Assembly (NCBI GenBank): GCA_013297865.1
Contig: JAAFIP010000009.1
Location: 1 to 64,000, forward strand
Direction of reading: 5' to 3'
Source: Polaromonas sp.
GTDB lineage: Bacteria; Pseudomonadota; Gammaproteobacteria; Burkholderiales; Burkholderiaceae_C
Length of the DNA stretch: 64,000 nucleotides
Within the stretch, counting starts at the first letter, position 1. The number at the start of each line of letters is the position of its first letter. Made by a program: the position numbers and the translations under genes. This document shows positions 45,095-55,069 of this stretch, piece by piece. The notes beneath the pieces were generated by a model. That model saw nothing but the letters and a program-made list of their open reading frames with translations, made no database searches and was not told the origin of the DNA.

Positions 45095-45742
45095 TTATAG
45101 CAAGCCCATATCCTCCAGCCGCATCAGCACTTCGGTGCGCCGCTCTCTGGCTACCTCGCGCCAGTCTTTATCTTCTACCGCACCCAATAGGGCATACAGC
45201 AGATTGATGCTGGTACGCGGGTACTGTGCTTTGATTTTGGCGTACAGCTTGAAAAGGTCTGCCTTGCGCAACTGTGCGGCAGTGGTAATGCCTGCGCCTA
45301 CCAGCATCTGCAGTGACACCGGGCCCAGACCGCGCAGCTCGGACAGGGCAGGGCTGCTGGCACCGCTGGCTTGGCGCATGCGCGTGTGCTCGGCGGGTCG
45401 GGTAGTGCGTTCTACTGCGGCTGATATAGCGCTAGGAATGAACAGCTTGTCCGCAAAGTCTTGTACAGCATCATCTTGCACATGCAGGCCTTCGCGGGTC
45501 AAGCGCTGCGCTGCATCATCAGCTTTTCCGAGCAGCTTGCCTGCGGGGCTGACCAAACGGTGCAGGGGATATTGCATGCGGGTGTCCGTATCCAGCCGTG
45601 AGAGGATATAAGCCACATGCCGGGCGGGCACATCAATGACCGCGCCAAGTTCAGCGTAAGTGCACACGCGGCCGGGGGGTATCGTCGCGCAAAGGCGCAG
45701 CACGTCGCGTTGAATACGCTGGAATGCCAAAGAGCTAGCCAT
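45095..45742 (-). CDS. alkyltransferase-like domain fused to TfoX C-terminal domain
   Basis: The 215-residue protein joins two known modules. Residues 1-85 form an alkyltransferase-like (MGMT C-terminal, DNA-binding) domain with IPPGRVCTYAELGAVIDVPARHVAYIL. The PCHR active site is PLHR (59-62), so the alkyl-accepting cysteine is Leu60. Residues 125-205 are a TfoX C-terminal helix-hairpin-helix-like domain (LSELRGLGPVSLQMLVGAGITTAAQLRKAD). Cysteine-free alkyltransferase-like proteins flag alkylated guanine for nucleotide-excision repair. The second domain may add DNA or protein contacts. It is convergent with the GH31 gene, 10 bases away. Confidence 0.85.
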   Translation of the reverse strand: MASSLAFQRIQRDVLRLCATIPPGRVCTYAELGAVIDVPARHVAYILSRLDTDTRMQYPLHRLVSPAGKLLGKADDAAQRLTREGLHVQDDAVQDFADKLFIPSAISAAVERTTRPAEHTRMRQASGASSPALSELRGLGPVSLQMLVGAGITTAAQLRKADLFKLYAKIKAQYPRTSINLLYALLGAVEDKDWREVARERRTEVLMRLEDMGLL

Positions 45743-45769
45743 GGCATGATTTTATAAGGAAATATGACT

Positions 45770-45815
45770 GCAAGCCAATAGAATATGCGGGAGCAGCTAT
45801 AGATTAAATAGCATA
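45770..45815 (-). repeat. dispersed intergenic repeat, copy 6 (inverted, one small deletion)
   Basis: On the minus strand the core reads GCTCCCGCATATTCTATTGG, lacking two bases (CG of GCGATATT becomes CATATT) relative to the other copies, and is preceded by ATTTAATCTATA. It lies between the fusion gene and the histidine kinase gene, in a 147-base gap with no other recognisable content. Confidence 0.8.
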
Positions 45816-45889
45816 TCCCTTGAGATGATGGATCTGCACAGCATGTTGTCGTGCTGCTTCAACGCTGCCAGACAGCGCCATCACTAGCT

Positions 45890-48800
45890 TTAACCCGCGC
45901 TTACAAGACTGAATTCCTGCAACGCAACGCAACTGCTGCGGGTCAGCGCTGCAATCTGGGCAATCTGGCGCTCGGCGTCGACGGGCCATTGGCTTTGGGA
46001 GCAGCCTTGCTCCAGCTGCTGGCAGGCAATGCTCAAGGACGTGGCCCCTACATTGGATGCCGCTCCTTTGAGGGCATGCAGCGACGAGAGCAAATTTTTA
46101 CTGTTGCGCTGGGTAAACGCATTTTCAATGCCCTTGATGCGTTCGGGCGCATCTGCCACAAACAGGGCGATGACATCGCGGGTCATGGTGCGCTTGCTGT
46201 CATCAAAGTCCCTGAATTGATTGAGTCTGCCCCAGTCCACCAGGGTAGGGTCCAGAGAGTCGGCTGCGTCGACTGCGTGGTTCAAGGCCTGCGCTGGACT
46301 TGCACTGTGGCTGGAAGCCATGGTGGGAGGCACAGTTACCCTGGCATGGCGCTCCAGCGCATGTGCCAGCTCGTCAATACGCAATGGCTTGGGCAAAAAC
46401 CCCAGCATGCCAGCCTCCAGGCATCGCTGGCGATCTTCTTCCATCACCGAGGCGGTCAGCGCAATGATCGGCGGTGCTGCAGCCCCGTGGGTAGACACTA
46501 TCAGGCGGGCGGAGGCAAAGCCGTCCATCACAGGCATGTTGGCATCCATCAGTACTGCTGCGTAAGGCAGTCTGGCTGTGATCGCCTGTGACACCAAAGA
46601 CGCAGCTTCCTTGCCATCCGCAGCCGCGCTGGTTTCGTAGCCCAGCTTGGCCAGCATGGCCACAGCGACTTTAAGATTCACCTTGTTGTCATCGGCTACC
46701 AGAATGCGCTGGCCTTTGGATGCCGCTGTAGCAGGCAGATCGGCTGAAGGTGCGCTGCTTTTTACATTGCCGGCATGGATCAGTGCATCAAACAGCTGCG
46801 ACTGTCGGTAGGGTTTGAGCAGTACGGCATCAAACATCGCTGCTACCTCGCCAGAGGGGGCCATGCCTGAAGTGAGCAGCACAATGCGGACGTCGGGTTG
46901 GGTCAGGCGCAGGGTTTTGGCAAAGTCATAGCCGTCCATGTCGGGCATGTGCATGTCAGTGACGATAATTTCTGCTCGATGAGAGGCAAGCCAGTCCAGA
47001 GCAGGCTGCGCGTGCTCAAACAGCACCGTTTGCATACCCCATCGCTGGACCTGCTTGTCCAGGATACGCAGGTTCAGTGGCGTGTCATCCATCAGCACTG
47101 CGCGCTTGCCACTGAGGCTGGCCATATAGTAAGACGAGGTGGGCGATGGCGCCTGAGCAGTGCAGTGCGCCAGCTGCGCTGTAAACCAGAAAGTAGAGCC
47201 CTGGCCCAGAGTTGATTCCAGACCCACATCGCCGCCCATGATGTGAGCCAGCCGTTTGCAAATCGCCAGGCCCAAGCCGGTTCCACCATAGCGCCGCGCG
47301 GTAGACGCATCCACTTGGGTGAACGACTGGAACAGTGTGGACTGTCGATCTGCAGGGATGCCAATACCGGTGTCCTTAACACGAAACTCCAGCAAGGACG
47401 CGTCTTTAGCGGCAGATGGCTGGGCCACCTGCACGCTGACAACCACGCGGCCCTGCTCAGTGAATTTGATGGCGTTGTTAATGAAATTCAGCAGCACCTG
47501 GCGCAGCCGCGTGACATCGCCATACACCCAGGGCGGCACATTGTCGCCCACGTCAATGACCAGCTCAATGTTCTTTTCGCGTGCACGCGTCGCTGCAATG
47601 TCGCAGGCATCCTCTATCGTGGTCTGCAGGTTCAGCGGCTCGTTTTCCAAGTCCAGCTTGCCCGATTCGATTTTGGAAAAATCCAGAATGTCGTTAATCA
47701 CACCCAGCAACTGGTCGCTGGACACACGCATGGTGTGCACATAGTCTTTTTGCTCGGCGCTCAGCGAGGTATCTGCCAGCAGACTGGTCATGCCCACGAC
47801 CCCATTGAGTGGCGTGCGTATTTCGTGGCTCATCGTGGCCAGGAACGAGGCTTTGGCGCGGGCCGCTGCCAGTGCATCCTGGCGCGAGGCCTCCAGCTCG
47901 GTGGTGCGCTGCTCTACACGCTCTTCCAGATGTTCATTGGCATCACGCAGTGCCAAAGCCTGCTGTTCAATCTCTGCGCGCTTGGCCTGGATTTCCATGG
48001 CGCTCACATGCATGGCCATCGATAGTGTGCGGACCTCGGCGATCTGGGCTTTGCCCTGCACCTGCGGTATCTCGCCGCGCCCCAGCTCTGCAGCGGCCTG
48101 CGTCAGGCGCGCAAAGCGCCTGCTCAGGCTGTAGGCAAACCAGGTAGCCGCCAGAGCACCCAGTGCCAGCACGCCCAAAGTCACATAGACCGATTGCTGG
48201 ATGGACCTGCGGGTCTCGCCAGCAAAGTCACTGTCAGGCGCCGCCACGATCATGGTCCACTTGAGACCTTCTGTTTGCCCAAACGGACGCATAGCCGCAA
48301 TGAGTTTTTCGCCTTGCGGTGTGTTCAGGTCGGGTTGCAGGTCCAGATTGTCAGGCTTCACCTGAAGCGTTTGCTGCTTTTGCAGATGGATGAATGCCTC
48401 ATAGGCCTGGCGCATCGTGAGGTTGGTGCTTTCGCTGGGCTTGAGGCGCTGCAGCTGGTTGTTGGCAGACTTGAATAGATCCTCCTCGGTGGAGGTAGCC
48501 ACCAGGTAGCCTTGCTCGTCGATCAGCATGGCCACGCCATGTTCGCTGATTTTCTGGGCCTGCAGGCGCTGGGTCAGTGCTTTGAGAAACAAATCCACGC
48601 CGACTACGCCCACTGTTGTTCCGCTGTTGTCAACCACCGGCTGTGCCAGCGTGATCAGCAACTGCCCGGTCGAGGCCGAGGGGTAGACCGTGGTGAAGGT
48701 GCGGGCTTTTTTGTTGATGGCGCTGGCGTACCAAGGCCTCAGGCGGGGATCGTATTTCTGTGTTTCGGCAGGCATTTCCTGGGAGCGGTCCATGGGCTGG

Positions 48801-49393
48801 CGTGCCATGTAGTAGCGCCGTGAGGCGCTTTGCGCTGGTTTGGTATGCACCTTCAGGCGGTCCTGCAGGCCTGCACTGATGTCCTGCACCCCATAAAAAG
48901 CGCCCTGGGCATCGCCAAAATACAAGAACGACACATCAGGCAGCATGCGCGTGAGCGAAAACGCAAAAGCCTCAAACGCCTGGGGCGCCGCCATCAGGGA
49001 TTTGACGTGTTCGTTTTGCTCTGCGGTAGGCACAGGGCGCAGCAGGCCATTGAGCAGCGAGTGGGCCTGCAACAGATGGTTTTCGGTATCCAGCTGGACA
49101 CGGTAGGCCACGTCGCTGATGATCTTGTTGGACAGCTTGTCCACGTTTTGCAGCGTGCTCTGGTACATCAGGCCACCCACCAATGCCGCAGGCAGCAGGG
49201 CAAACACCAGCAAACTGCAGATCAGGATGCTGCGCAGGCTCCAGGAACGGGCAGGTCGCAATGGATGGCGTGGAGGGTCGATGGGTTGCACGGGATCATC
49301 CAGAGACCAAAAGGGTTCATGGACGCACGGATTGTCTATGCTTTGCAGTATCTGCGATAAGTCAATTTTTGACAATCGAGAGAAAACGCACAC
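45890..49393 (-). CDS. hybrid sensor histidine kinase with two receiver domains and Hpt
   Basis: The 1167-residue protein contains TM helix 1 (about residues 53-76), a large periplasmic dCache domain (80-380), TM helix 2 (about 383-402), HAMP and a coiled coil. HisKA follows with His523 in [11 protein letters not shown], then the HATPase domain ([24 protein letters not shown]). Two receiver domains (Asp813, Asp950) and a C-terminal Hpt domain (His1106 in LHALKGAAS) complete it. It would sense an extracellular small molecule and pass phosphate through an internal relay. No separate response regulator is next to it. The GTG start at 49393 is uncertain, as no ATG precedes TM1. Confidence 0.92.
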   Translation of the reverse strand: MCVFSRLSKIDLSQILQSIDNPCVHEPFWSLDDPVQPIDPPRHPLRPARSWSLRSILICSLLVFALLPAALVGGLMYQSTLQNVDKLSNKIISDVAYRVQLDTENHLLQAHSLLNGLLRPVPTAEQNEHVKSLMAAPQAFEAFAFSLTRMLPDVSFLYFGDAQGAFYGVQDISAGLQDRLKVHTKPAQSASRRYYMARQPMDRSQEMPAETQKYDPRLRPWYASAINKKARTFTTVYPSASTGQLLITLAQPVVDNSGTTVGVVGVDLFLKALTQRLQAQKISEHGVAMLIDEQGYLVATSTEEDLFKSANNQLQRLKPSESTNLTMRQAYEAFIHLQKQQTLQVKPDNLDLQPDLNTPQGEKLIAAMRPFGQTEGLKWTMIVAAPDSDFAGETRRSIQQSVYVTLGVLALGALAATWFAYSLSRRFARLTQAAAELGRGEIPQVQGKAQIAEVRTLSMAMHVSAMEIQAKRAEIEQQALALRDANEHLEERVEQRTTELEASRQDALAAARAKASFLATMSHEIRTPLNGVVGMTSLLADTSLSAEQKDYVHTMRVSSDQLLGVINDILDFSKIESGKLDLENEPLNLQTTIEDACDIAATRAREKNIELVIDVGDNVPPWVYGDVTRLRQVLLNFINNAIKFTEQGRVVVSVQVAQPSAAKDASLLEFRVKDTGIGIPADRQSTLFQSFTQVDASTARRYGGTGLGLAICKRLAHIMGGDVGLESTLGQGSTFWFTAQLAHCTAQAPSPTSSYYMASLSGKRAVLMDDTPLNLRILDKQVQRWGMQTVLFEHAQPALDWLASHRAEIIVTDMHMPDMDGYDFAKTLRLTQPDVRIVLLTSGMAPSGEVAAMFDAVLLKPYRQSQLFDALIHAGNVKSSAPSADLPATAASKGQRILVADDNKVNLKVAVAMLAKLGYETSAAADGKEAASLVSQAITARLPYAAVLMDANMPVMDGFASARLIVSTHGAAAPPIIALTASVMEEDRQRCLEAGMLGFLPKPLRIDELAHALERHARVTVPPTMASSHSASPAQALNHAVDAADSLDPTLVDWGRLNQFRDFDDSKRTMTRDVIALFVADAPERIKGIENAFTQRNSKNLLSSLHALKGAASNVGATSLSIACQQLEQGCSQSQWPVDAERQIAQIAALTRSSCVALQEFSLVSAG

Positions 49394-49554
49394 CCAAGCC
49401 CCAGGAAGTGGCTTTTAATCGACGCAAAAGCATCTCATCAGTCATGACGGGGTTTATCCTGCGGACGTGTTGGCTGCCAGATAAGGTAAAAATATAGACA
49501 AAATGCATGGTATGGCCTCATTTATGTCCTATCGCCTTGGATTAAACTGAAGCC

Positions 49555-50403
49555 ATGCAGTATGTCAGCTCTATCGACGGTAGCACTCCTTTGGTGCTTG
49601 ATTCTCCCCACAGTGGCACCGACTACCCGCAAGACTTCGGTTTTGCGTGCGACCTGGCCATTTTGCGCAAGGCCGAGGACACGCATGTGGAAAAGCTCTA
49701 CAGTTTTGCTCCGGCTCTGGGCTGCGCCTGGATAGAGGCGCACTTCCCGCGCAGCTATCTGGATGCCAACCGCAACACGACTGAGCTGGACTTCAATATG
49801 CTGGACGGCAACTGGCCCCATCCCGTGGAGTCACACGACCCCGCTGTGCTGTCCAAACTCAAGCTGGGCAAAGGCCTGATCTGGCGCGTGACCGATGACG
49901 GCGTGCCACTGTATGCGCGGCGCCTGGGCGTGGCCGAAGTGCTCTCGCGCATTGCCCGTTGCTGGCAGCCCTACCACGCAGCCGTGGCCCAGGCCATTGA
50001 TGCGGCGCACACGCGCCACGGCTACAGCATCCATATCAACTGCCACAGCATGCCCGCAGTGGCCAGCAGTCATGCTACGGAGTTCCCCGGCATGGCGCAT
50101 GCAGACTTTGTGCTGGGCAACCGGGACCACACCACCGCCAGCGAAGGCTTGGTGCTGGAGATGAAAAACCTGCTCCAAGGCCTGGGCTACAGCGTGGCGG
50201 TCAACCACCCCTACAAAGGCGTGGAGCTGGTGCGCAGATACAGTGACCCCTCGCGCCAGCGCCATAGTGTGCAGGTAGAGATCAACCGTAAGCTGTATAT
50301 GCACGAAGGCACGCTGGAGATGCATGCGGGCTTTGCGCCGCTGCAAGCCCACCTGCAGTCTCTGGTGCAGATGCTGTTGCATACCGACCCACGCCAGCTA
50401 TAG
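49555..50403 (+). CDS. N-formylglutamate amidohydrolase family protein
   Basis: The 282-residue protein has the N-formylglutamate amidohydrolase fold. LVLDSPHSGTDYPQDFG at the start, EAHFPRSYLDANRNTTELD and SIHINCHSMP carry the metal-binding and catalytic residues, and VQVEINRKLYM lies near the end. The classical member (HutG) releases formate from N-formyl-L-glutamate at the end of histidine breakdown. No hut genes are here. The neighbours, a polyamine deacetylase and an FAD oxidoreductase, suggest another amide substrate. The 161-base gap upstream, divergent from the kinase, presumably holds both promoters. Confidence 0.9.
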   Translation: MQYVSSIDGSTPLVLDSPHSGTDYPQDFGFACDLAILRKAEDTHVEKLYSFAPALGCAWIEAHFPRSYLDANRNTTELDFNMLDGNWPHPVESHDPAVLSKLKLGKGLIWRVTDDGVPLYARRLGVAEVLSRIARCWQPYHAAVAQAIDAAHTRHGYSIHINCHSMPAVASSHATEFPGMAHADFVLGNRDHTTASEGLVLEMKNLLQGLGYSVAVNHPYKGVELVRRYSDPSRQRHSVQVEINRKLYMHEGTLEMHAGFAPLQAHLQSLVQMLLHTDPRQL

Positions 50404-50405
50404 CC

Positions 50406-51443
50406 ATGATTACTTTTTTCAGCGACAGCCATGTGCTGCATGCACCAGAGTATGAGTTTTATCGTGGGCAGCGTGTGCCTTGCTTTGAAAACCCGTCTCG
50501 TGCTGACTATGTGCGCCAGCAACTGCTCTCGCGTGGCCATGCGCTGCGCACCCCTGATGTAGACAGCACCGATGTCCTCAAGCAGGTGCACAGCACGCGC
50601 TATCTGCAGTTTTTGCAGACCGCGTGGGCGCAGTGGCTGGCGCTGGGCGCTGGCAACGCGGATGTGCAGCCATTTCCCTCGGTATGGCCGGTGCGCAGCC
50701 TGCGCAGCGATGTCGAGCCCGATAACTTTATTGCCAAGCTGGGCCTGTATTCGATGGACAACGGCACACCCATGGTGGCGGGCACCTGGGCTGCCGTGAA
50801 GGCAGGTGCAGACGCTGCGGCCAGCGCAGCCGCCTTGCTGGCGCAGGGCGAGCGGGCGGTGTTTTGCGCCACCCGCCCACCTGGCCACCACGCAGGGGCT
50901 GACTTCATGGGCGGCTATTGCTTTGTGAACCATGCTGCTGTGGCCGCCCAGGCGCTGATCAACCAAAGCCGGCAGCGCGTGGCCATCGTGGATGTGGACT
51001 ACCACCATGGCAACGGAACGCAGAGCATTTTTTATGAGCGCTCTGACGTGCTGTTTGTCAGCATCCATGGCAGCCCACTGACCGAATACCCGTTTTATCT
51101 TGGCCATGCCGACGAGCTGGGCGAGGGCGCAGGGGAGGGCTTTAACCTTAACCTGCCTTTGCCCGCTGGCACCAGTGCAGACACCTGGTTTGAAGCGCTG
51201 GAGACAGCCTGCCGCCGCGTAGCCCAACATGGCGCGCAGGCGCTGGTGGTGTCGCTGGGATTGGACACATTTGCGGGCGACCCGATTTCCAAGTTCAGCC
51301 TGCAAAGCCCTGACTACACGCGCCTGGGCCAGCGCATCGCCCGGCTGGGCCTGCCCACCATTTTCATCCTGGAGGGCGGCTATGCGGCCCAGGAGCTGGG
51401 GGTCAATGCGGTCAATGTGCTTGAAGGCTTTGAGCACGGCTAG
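50406..51443 (+). CDS. acetylpolyamine amidohydrolase / histone-deacetylase family
   Basis: The 345-residue protein is a class II histone-deacetylase-like enzyme of the acetylpolyamine amidohydrolase type. RPPGHHAG carries the catalytic His pair, VDYHHGNGTQ the zinc-binding Asp/His, LGLDTFAGDP the third zinc ligand, and ILEGGYAAQELG the transition-state tyrosine. It would remove acetyl groups from acetylated polyamines or similar amines in the cytoplasm. It starts two bases after the preceding stop codon and ends nine bases before the FAD oxidoreductase gene, so the three form a tight operon. Confidence 0.92.
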   Translation: MITFFSDSHVLHAPEYEFYRGQRVPCFENPSRADYVRQQLLSRGHALRTPDVDSTDVLKQVHSTRYLQFLQTAWAQWLALGAGNADVQPFPSVWPVRSLRSDVEPDNFIAKLGLYSMDNGTPMVAGTWAAVKAGADAAASAAALLAQGERAVFCATRPPGHHAGADFMGGYCFVNHAAVAAQALINQSRQRVAIVDVDYHHGNGTQSIFYERSDVLFVSIHGSPLTEYPFYLGHADELGEGAGEGFNLNLPLPAGTSADTWFEALETACRRVAQHGAQALVVSLGLDTFAGDPISKFSLQSPDYTRLGQRIARLGLPTIFILEGGYAAQELGVNAVNVLEGFEHG

Positions 51444-51452
51444 CGCAGCGCG

Positions 51453-52586
51453 ATGGACCAGACAGACATTGTGGTGATTGGCGCAGGCGTGGTGGGGCTG
51501 GCGGTGGCCCGCGCCCTGGCCCTGCAAGGCCGTGAAGTCCTGGTGATCGAGAAAGAAACCGCCATAGGCCAGGGCGTGAGCTCGCGCAACAGCGAGGTGA
51601 TTCATGCGGGCCTGCAATACCCACCGGGTTCTCTCAAGGCGCGGCTGTCAGTGCGCGGCAAGGCCTTGCTCTATGCCTACTGCCCTGAGCGAGGTGTGGA
51701 TTTTCGCCAGTGCGGCAAACTGGTGGTGGCTACCGATCCGTCGCAGCACGCCGCGCTGCTGCAGATGCAAGCCCAGGCCACAGCCAACGGTGCGCCCACC
51801 GACTGGCTGAGCGCCAGTCAGGCCATGGCGATGGAGCCCCAGCTGCACTGCACGGGCGCGCTGCACTCGCCCAGCACAGGCATCATCGACAGCCATGGCC
51901 TGATGCTGGCCCTGCAGGGTGACTTGGAGAACGCGGGCGGCATGGTGGCGCTGGGCACGCAAGTGCTTTCTGTGCAACTGCAAGCCGATGGTGCGCGACA
52001 TGTCGTGACTGCGCAATCGGGCGCAGAAGGCGACCTGACGCAGTTGCAGGCCCAAGCCGTGATCAATGCGGCCAGCCTGCACGCCTGCGCCCTGGCCAGA
52101 CGCTTTGACGGCTTGGCTGCAGAGCATATTCCCCGCGAATATTTTGCCAAAGGCAGCTATTACAGTCTGGCAGGCCGCTCGCCATTTAGCCGACTGATCT
52201 ACCCCGCCCCACAAGACGCCTGGCTGGGCGTGCACCTCACGTTGGACCTGGGCGGACAGTCGAAATTTGGCCCCGACCTGCAGTGGCTGGACATCCCCTC
52301 AGCCGAGCACATCGACTATGCCGTGGACCCGGCCAGGGCCGAACAGTTTTACGCTGCTGTGCGCCAGTACTGGCCTGCGCTGCCCGACGGCGCTTTGCAG
52401 CCCAGCTACAGCGGCGTGCGCCCCAAGATCTACGGCCCCGGCATGAAGGCCCCTGACTTTCGCATCGACGGCCCGGCTGTGCACGGGATGCCGGGCTTGG
52501 TCAATCTGTTTGGTATCGAATCGCCCGGCTTGACCAGCAGCATGGCTATCGGCGAATATGTCGCTGATATGCTATCAATTAAATAG
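51453..52586 (+). CDS. LhgO-like FAD-dependent oxidoreductase
   Basis: The 377-residue protein has the N-terminal FAD motif [31 protein letters not shown], then [23 protein letters not shown] and [10 protein letters not shown], the DAO-fold pattern of the L-2-hydroxyglutarate oxidase (LhgO)/YgaF group. [14 protein letters not shown] and [25 protein letters not shown] close the C-terminal FAD contact. It would oxidise a 2-hydroxy acid or an amine. The last codons and the TAG stop are made by the dispersed repeat that begins at 52571, so the C-terminus SIK may be recent. Confidence 0.88.
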   Translation: MDQTDIVVIGAGVVGLAVARALALQGREVLVIEKETAIGQGVSSRNSEVIHAGLQYPPGSLKARLSVRGKALLYAYCPERGVDFRQCGKLVVATDPSQHAALLQMQAQATANGAPTDWLSASQAMAMEPQLHCTGALHSPSTGIIDSHGLMLALQGDLENAGGMVALGTQVLSVQLQADGARHVVTAQSGAEGDLTQLQAQAVINAASLHACALARRFDGLAAEHIPREYFAKGSYYSLAGRSPFSRLIYPAPQDAWLGVHLTLDLGGQSKFGPDLQWLDIPSAEHIDYAVDPARAEQFYAAVRQYWPALPDGALQPSYSGVRPKIYGPGMKAPDFRIDGPAVHGMPGLVNLFGIESPGLTSSMAIGEYVADMLSIK

Positions 52587-52630
52587 CTGCTCCCGCGATA
52601 TTCTATTGGGCTGCAGGCCTATTTAATGCT
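52571..52630 (+). repeat. dispersed intergenic repeat, copy 7 (overlaps a stop codon)
   Basis: The AT-rich lead (GCTATCAATTAAATA) and core GCTCCCGCGATATTCTATTG, with GGGCTGCAGGCC after it, start inside the last codons of the FAD oxidoreductase gene and supply its TAG. The repeat ends just before the DUF2805 gene, which converges from the other strand. Confidence 0.85.
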
Positions 52631-52633
52631 TAA

Positions 52634-52918
52634 TTAGAAGCGTTTGTACTGCGACGGACTGTAGGCGCGGGTGATGTCGGGGTTGCGCAGGGCTGCATGC
52701 TTGGTCACGCGGCCTGCCATGCGCTTGCGCCACATGCGAAACGAGCTGGGCTTCATCTGGCTGCGCATCAGCGCCACCACGGCCGACTCATTGGTGCCAT
52801 ACAGCCGCTCAATGGCTTCGAAGGGGGTGCGGTCTTCCCAGGCCATCTCAATGATGCGTGAAATGTCGCCTTGGCTGAGCGCATCAGTGAGCTTGGAGGG
52901 GCTTTGAGGGGAGGGCAT
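52634..52918 (-). CDS. DUF2805 / TIGR03643-family protein
   Basis: The 94-residue protein has the conserved pattern DISRIIEMAWEDRTPFEAIERLYGTNESAVVALMRSQMKPSSFRMWRKRMAGRVTKH of the DUF2805 (TIGR03643) family, a helical, basic, possibly DNA- or RNA-binding module of unknown function. It is divergent from a photolyase-family gene with 82 bases between the starts. I know this pairing from other proteobacteria, so a shared function in light or DNA repair responses is possible but unproven. Confidence 0.85.
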   Translation of the reverse strand: MPSPQSPSKLTDALSQGDISRIIEMAWEDRTPFEAIERLYGTNESAVVALMRSQMKPSSFRMWRKRMAGRVTKHAALRNPDITRAYSPSQYKRF

Positions 52919-53000
52919 GTAGAAAAAGCTGTTTTAGCATACAGTGGTTGTGTGAATGTAGCCGATTTATCTTTTCGCCCGGTTTCAGGGGTCTTGTGCG

Positions 53001-54533
53001 ATGAACACCAGCCTGGTGTGGTTTAAGCGCGACCTGCGCCTGGCTGACCACACCGCGCTGTGCCAGGCCGCTGCGCAAGGGCCAGTGCTGTGCCTGTATG
53101 TGGTGGAGCCCAGTGTATGGGCCCAGCCCGATGCCGCCTTGCAGCACTACCTCTTCATCCAGGAGAGCCTGCAGGAGCTGCAGACGGCGTTGTCTGCCAT
53201 TGGCGGCACTCTGCATATTGCCACTGGCGAGGTGGTGGACGTGCTTAGCCAGCTGCATGTACAGCAGCCCTTCGCGGCGATCTACTCGCACGAAGAAACC
53301 GGTAACGCCGTGACCTATGCACGTGACCGCGCGGTGGCGCAGTGGTGCCGCACGCACAGGGTGGCCTGGCACGAGCACCCGCAGTTTGGTGTGGTGCGCC
53401 GCCTGGCCAGCCGTGACAAGTGGCAAGCCCAATGGCAGGCCCACACCAGCGCAGCACGCTGGCCTGTGCCTGTGGCAGGCGCGGTCCACTTTGCACCGCC
53501 CGCCGCAGCAGGCGACGCTATGCCCACGCCGTCGCAGCTGGGTCTGGCCAGCGACGCGCCGCCCCAGCGCCAGCTAGGCGGACGGGCGCTGGCGCTGGAT
53601 GTGCTGCAGAGCTTTTTGCAAGATCGCTGTGGCCACTACCGCAGTGGCATGTCCTCACCCCTGTCCGCGCCCAGCGCCTGCTCGCGCCTGTCGGCTTATC
53701 TGGCCTATGGCTGCATCAGCCTGCGCGAGGTGGTGCAGACCACGCAGTTGCACGCAGCGCGGCTGCCGCCCGAAGCCAGCCAACAAAAGCGCGCCCTGGT
53801 TGCTTTCATCAGCCGTCTGCACTGGCACTGCCACTTCATTCAAAAGCTCGAAAGCGAGCCTGCGCTGGAATGGCGCAATCTGCACCGCGGCTACGATGGC
53901 CTGCGCGAGCACGACTGGAATCCTGCCCATTTTGAGGCCCTGGTCGCTGGTCGCACGGGCTGGCCCATGGTGGACGCCTGCGTGGTCATGCTGCGCGAGA
54001 CTGGCTGGCTGAACTTTCGCATGCGCGCCATGCTGGTCTCCGTAGCGGCCTACCCGCTGTGGCTGCACTGGCGGCCCGTGGGCGAGTGGTTGGCGCGGCA
54101 GTTTTTGGACTATGAGCCCGGCATCCACTGGAGCCAGCTGCAAATGCAATCGGGCACCACAGGCATCAACACCACCCGCGTTTACAACCCCATCAAACAG
54201 GCGCAGGACCATGACCCGCAGGGCCACTTTGTGCGCCGCTGGCTGCCCGCCATGCGCCGCGTGCCCGACACCTGGCTGTTTGAGCCCTGGCGCATGCCGC
54301 CTGAGCTGCAGGCACGCTGTGGTGTGACGGTGGGCAAAGACATTGCCATGCCGCTGGTCGATCTGGAGGCAGCCACACGCCTGGCCAAGCAGCGCATGCA
54401 CGCGCTGCGCGCCCAGCCCGCTGTGCGCGCGGCCCGAGCCGCCATCGTCGACAGGCACGGCTCGCGCCGCCGCCGCGACCCGCCCGAACGCCACGCAGTC
54501 AAAGGCGCGGCGCAACTGGGCTTTGACTTTTAG
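53001..54533 (+). CDS. cryptochrome/photolyase family protein
   Basis: The 510-residue protein has the photolyase alpha/beta domain (SLVWFKRDLRLADHTAL, about residues 4-130) and the helical FAD domain. RLSAYLAYGCISLREV, FISRLHWHCHFIQKLES, GRTGWPMVDACVVMLRETGWLNFRMRAMLVSV and WQ-like LQMQSGTTGINTTRVYNPIKQA form the flavin pocket. It uses blue light to split pyrimidine dimers or acts as a cryptochrome. The C-terminus has a basic tail of about 60 residues (RHGSRRRRDPPERH) beyond the core. The last four bases overlap the end of the convergent marR gene. Confidence 0.92.
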   Translation: MNTSLVWFKRDLRLADHTALCQAAAQGPVLCLYVVEPSVWAQPDAALQHYLFIQESLQELQTALSAIGGTLHIATGEVVDVLSQLHVQQPFAAIYSHEETGNAVTYARDRAVAQWCRTHRVAWHEHPQFGVVRRLASRDKWQAQWQAHTSAARWPVPVAGAVHFAPPAAAGDAMPTPSQLGLASDAPPQRQLGGRALALDVLQSFLQDRCGHYRSGMSSPLSAPSACSRLSAYLAYGCISLREVVQTTQLHAARLPPEASQQKRALVAFISRLHWHCHFIQKLESEPALEWRNLHRGYDGLREHDWNPAHFEALVAGRTGWPMVDACVVMLRETGWLNFRMRAMLVSVAAYPLWLHWRPVGEWLARQFLDYEPGIHWSQLQMQSGTTGINTTRVYNPIKQAQDHDPQGHFVRRWLPAMRRVPDTWLFEPWRMPPELQARCGVTVGKDIAMPLVDLEAATRLAKQRMHALRAQPAVRAARAAIVDRHGSRRRRDPPERHAVKGAAQLGFDF

Positions 54534-55063
54534 CTTGCGGCCTGCCTGGCGGCATGCAAGGTGTCCAGCGCAACGATGGCACCGAGCGAGATGCGCTCCA
54601 GCTCATGGACCTGTCTGTCACTAAGTGGCGCCATCATCGCATCCACCACCTGCAACTGCGCGGCATAGGATCGCCTGGCCAGTGCCGTGCCCTGCGGTGT
54701 CAGGCGGATGATCTTGCTGCGCTTGTCAGTGGTGCTGTCGCTGCGCTTGATCCAGCCTTTGACCAGCATGTCGCCCAGCACCGCGCTCATGTGGCTCTTG
54801 GTGACAAAGCTTTTCTCTGCTAAGGCCTGCTGGCTTAGCGCGCCCTGCAGCAGTAGATTCATCAACACATCATGCTGCGCCAGCTTCAAGCCCAGCGGCT
54901 TGATCAGCGCAGTCAGGGTGTCTGAGCATTTCTGGTACGTGCGCACCACAGCAATCCAGGCACCCAGGCCGCGCGCCTGGGGTAGGGTGGCCGTGGCAAG
55001 CCGGTCAGCAGCGGAAAGATCGATGGCAGCGTTGCGCGCAGTGGCTTTAGAGAGGGAAGTCAT
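54530..55063 (-). CDS. MarR-family transcriptional regulator
   Basis: The 177-residue protein is a winged-helix MarR-type regulator. It has LKLAQHDVLMNLLLQGALSQQALAEKSFVTKSHMSAVLGDMLVKGWIKRSDSTTDKRSKIIRLTPQG, covering recognition helix and wing, and dimerisation helices at both ends. Its start lies seven bases from an inverted repeat, and a hydrolase gene is read divergently 70 bases away. It probably represses itself and that hydrolase and responds to a small organic ligand. It overlaps the photolyase gene tail by four bases. Confidence 0.92.
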   Translation of the reverse strand: MTSLSKATARNAAIDLSAADRLATATLPQARGLGAWIAVVRTYQKCSDTLTALIKPLGLKLAQHDVLMNLLLQGALSQQALAEKSFVTKSHMSAVLGDMLVKGWIKRSDSTTDKRSKIIRLTPQGTALARRSYAAQLQVVDAMMAPLSDRQVHELERISLGAIVALDTLHAARQAAS

Positions 55064-55069
55064 ATAATC

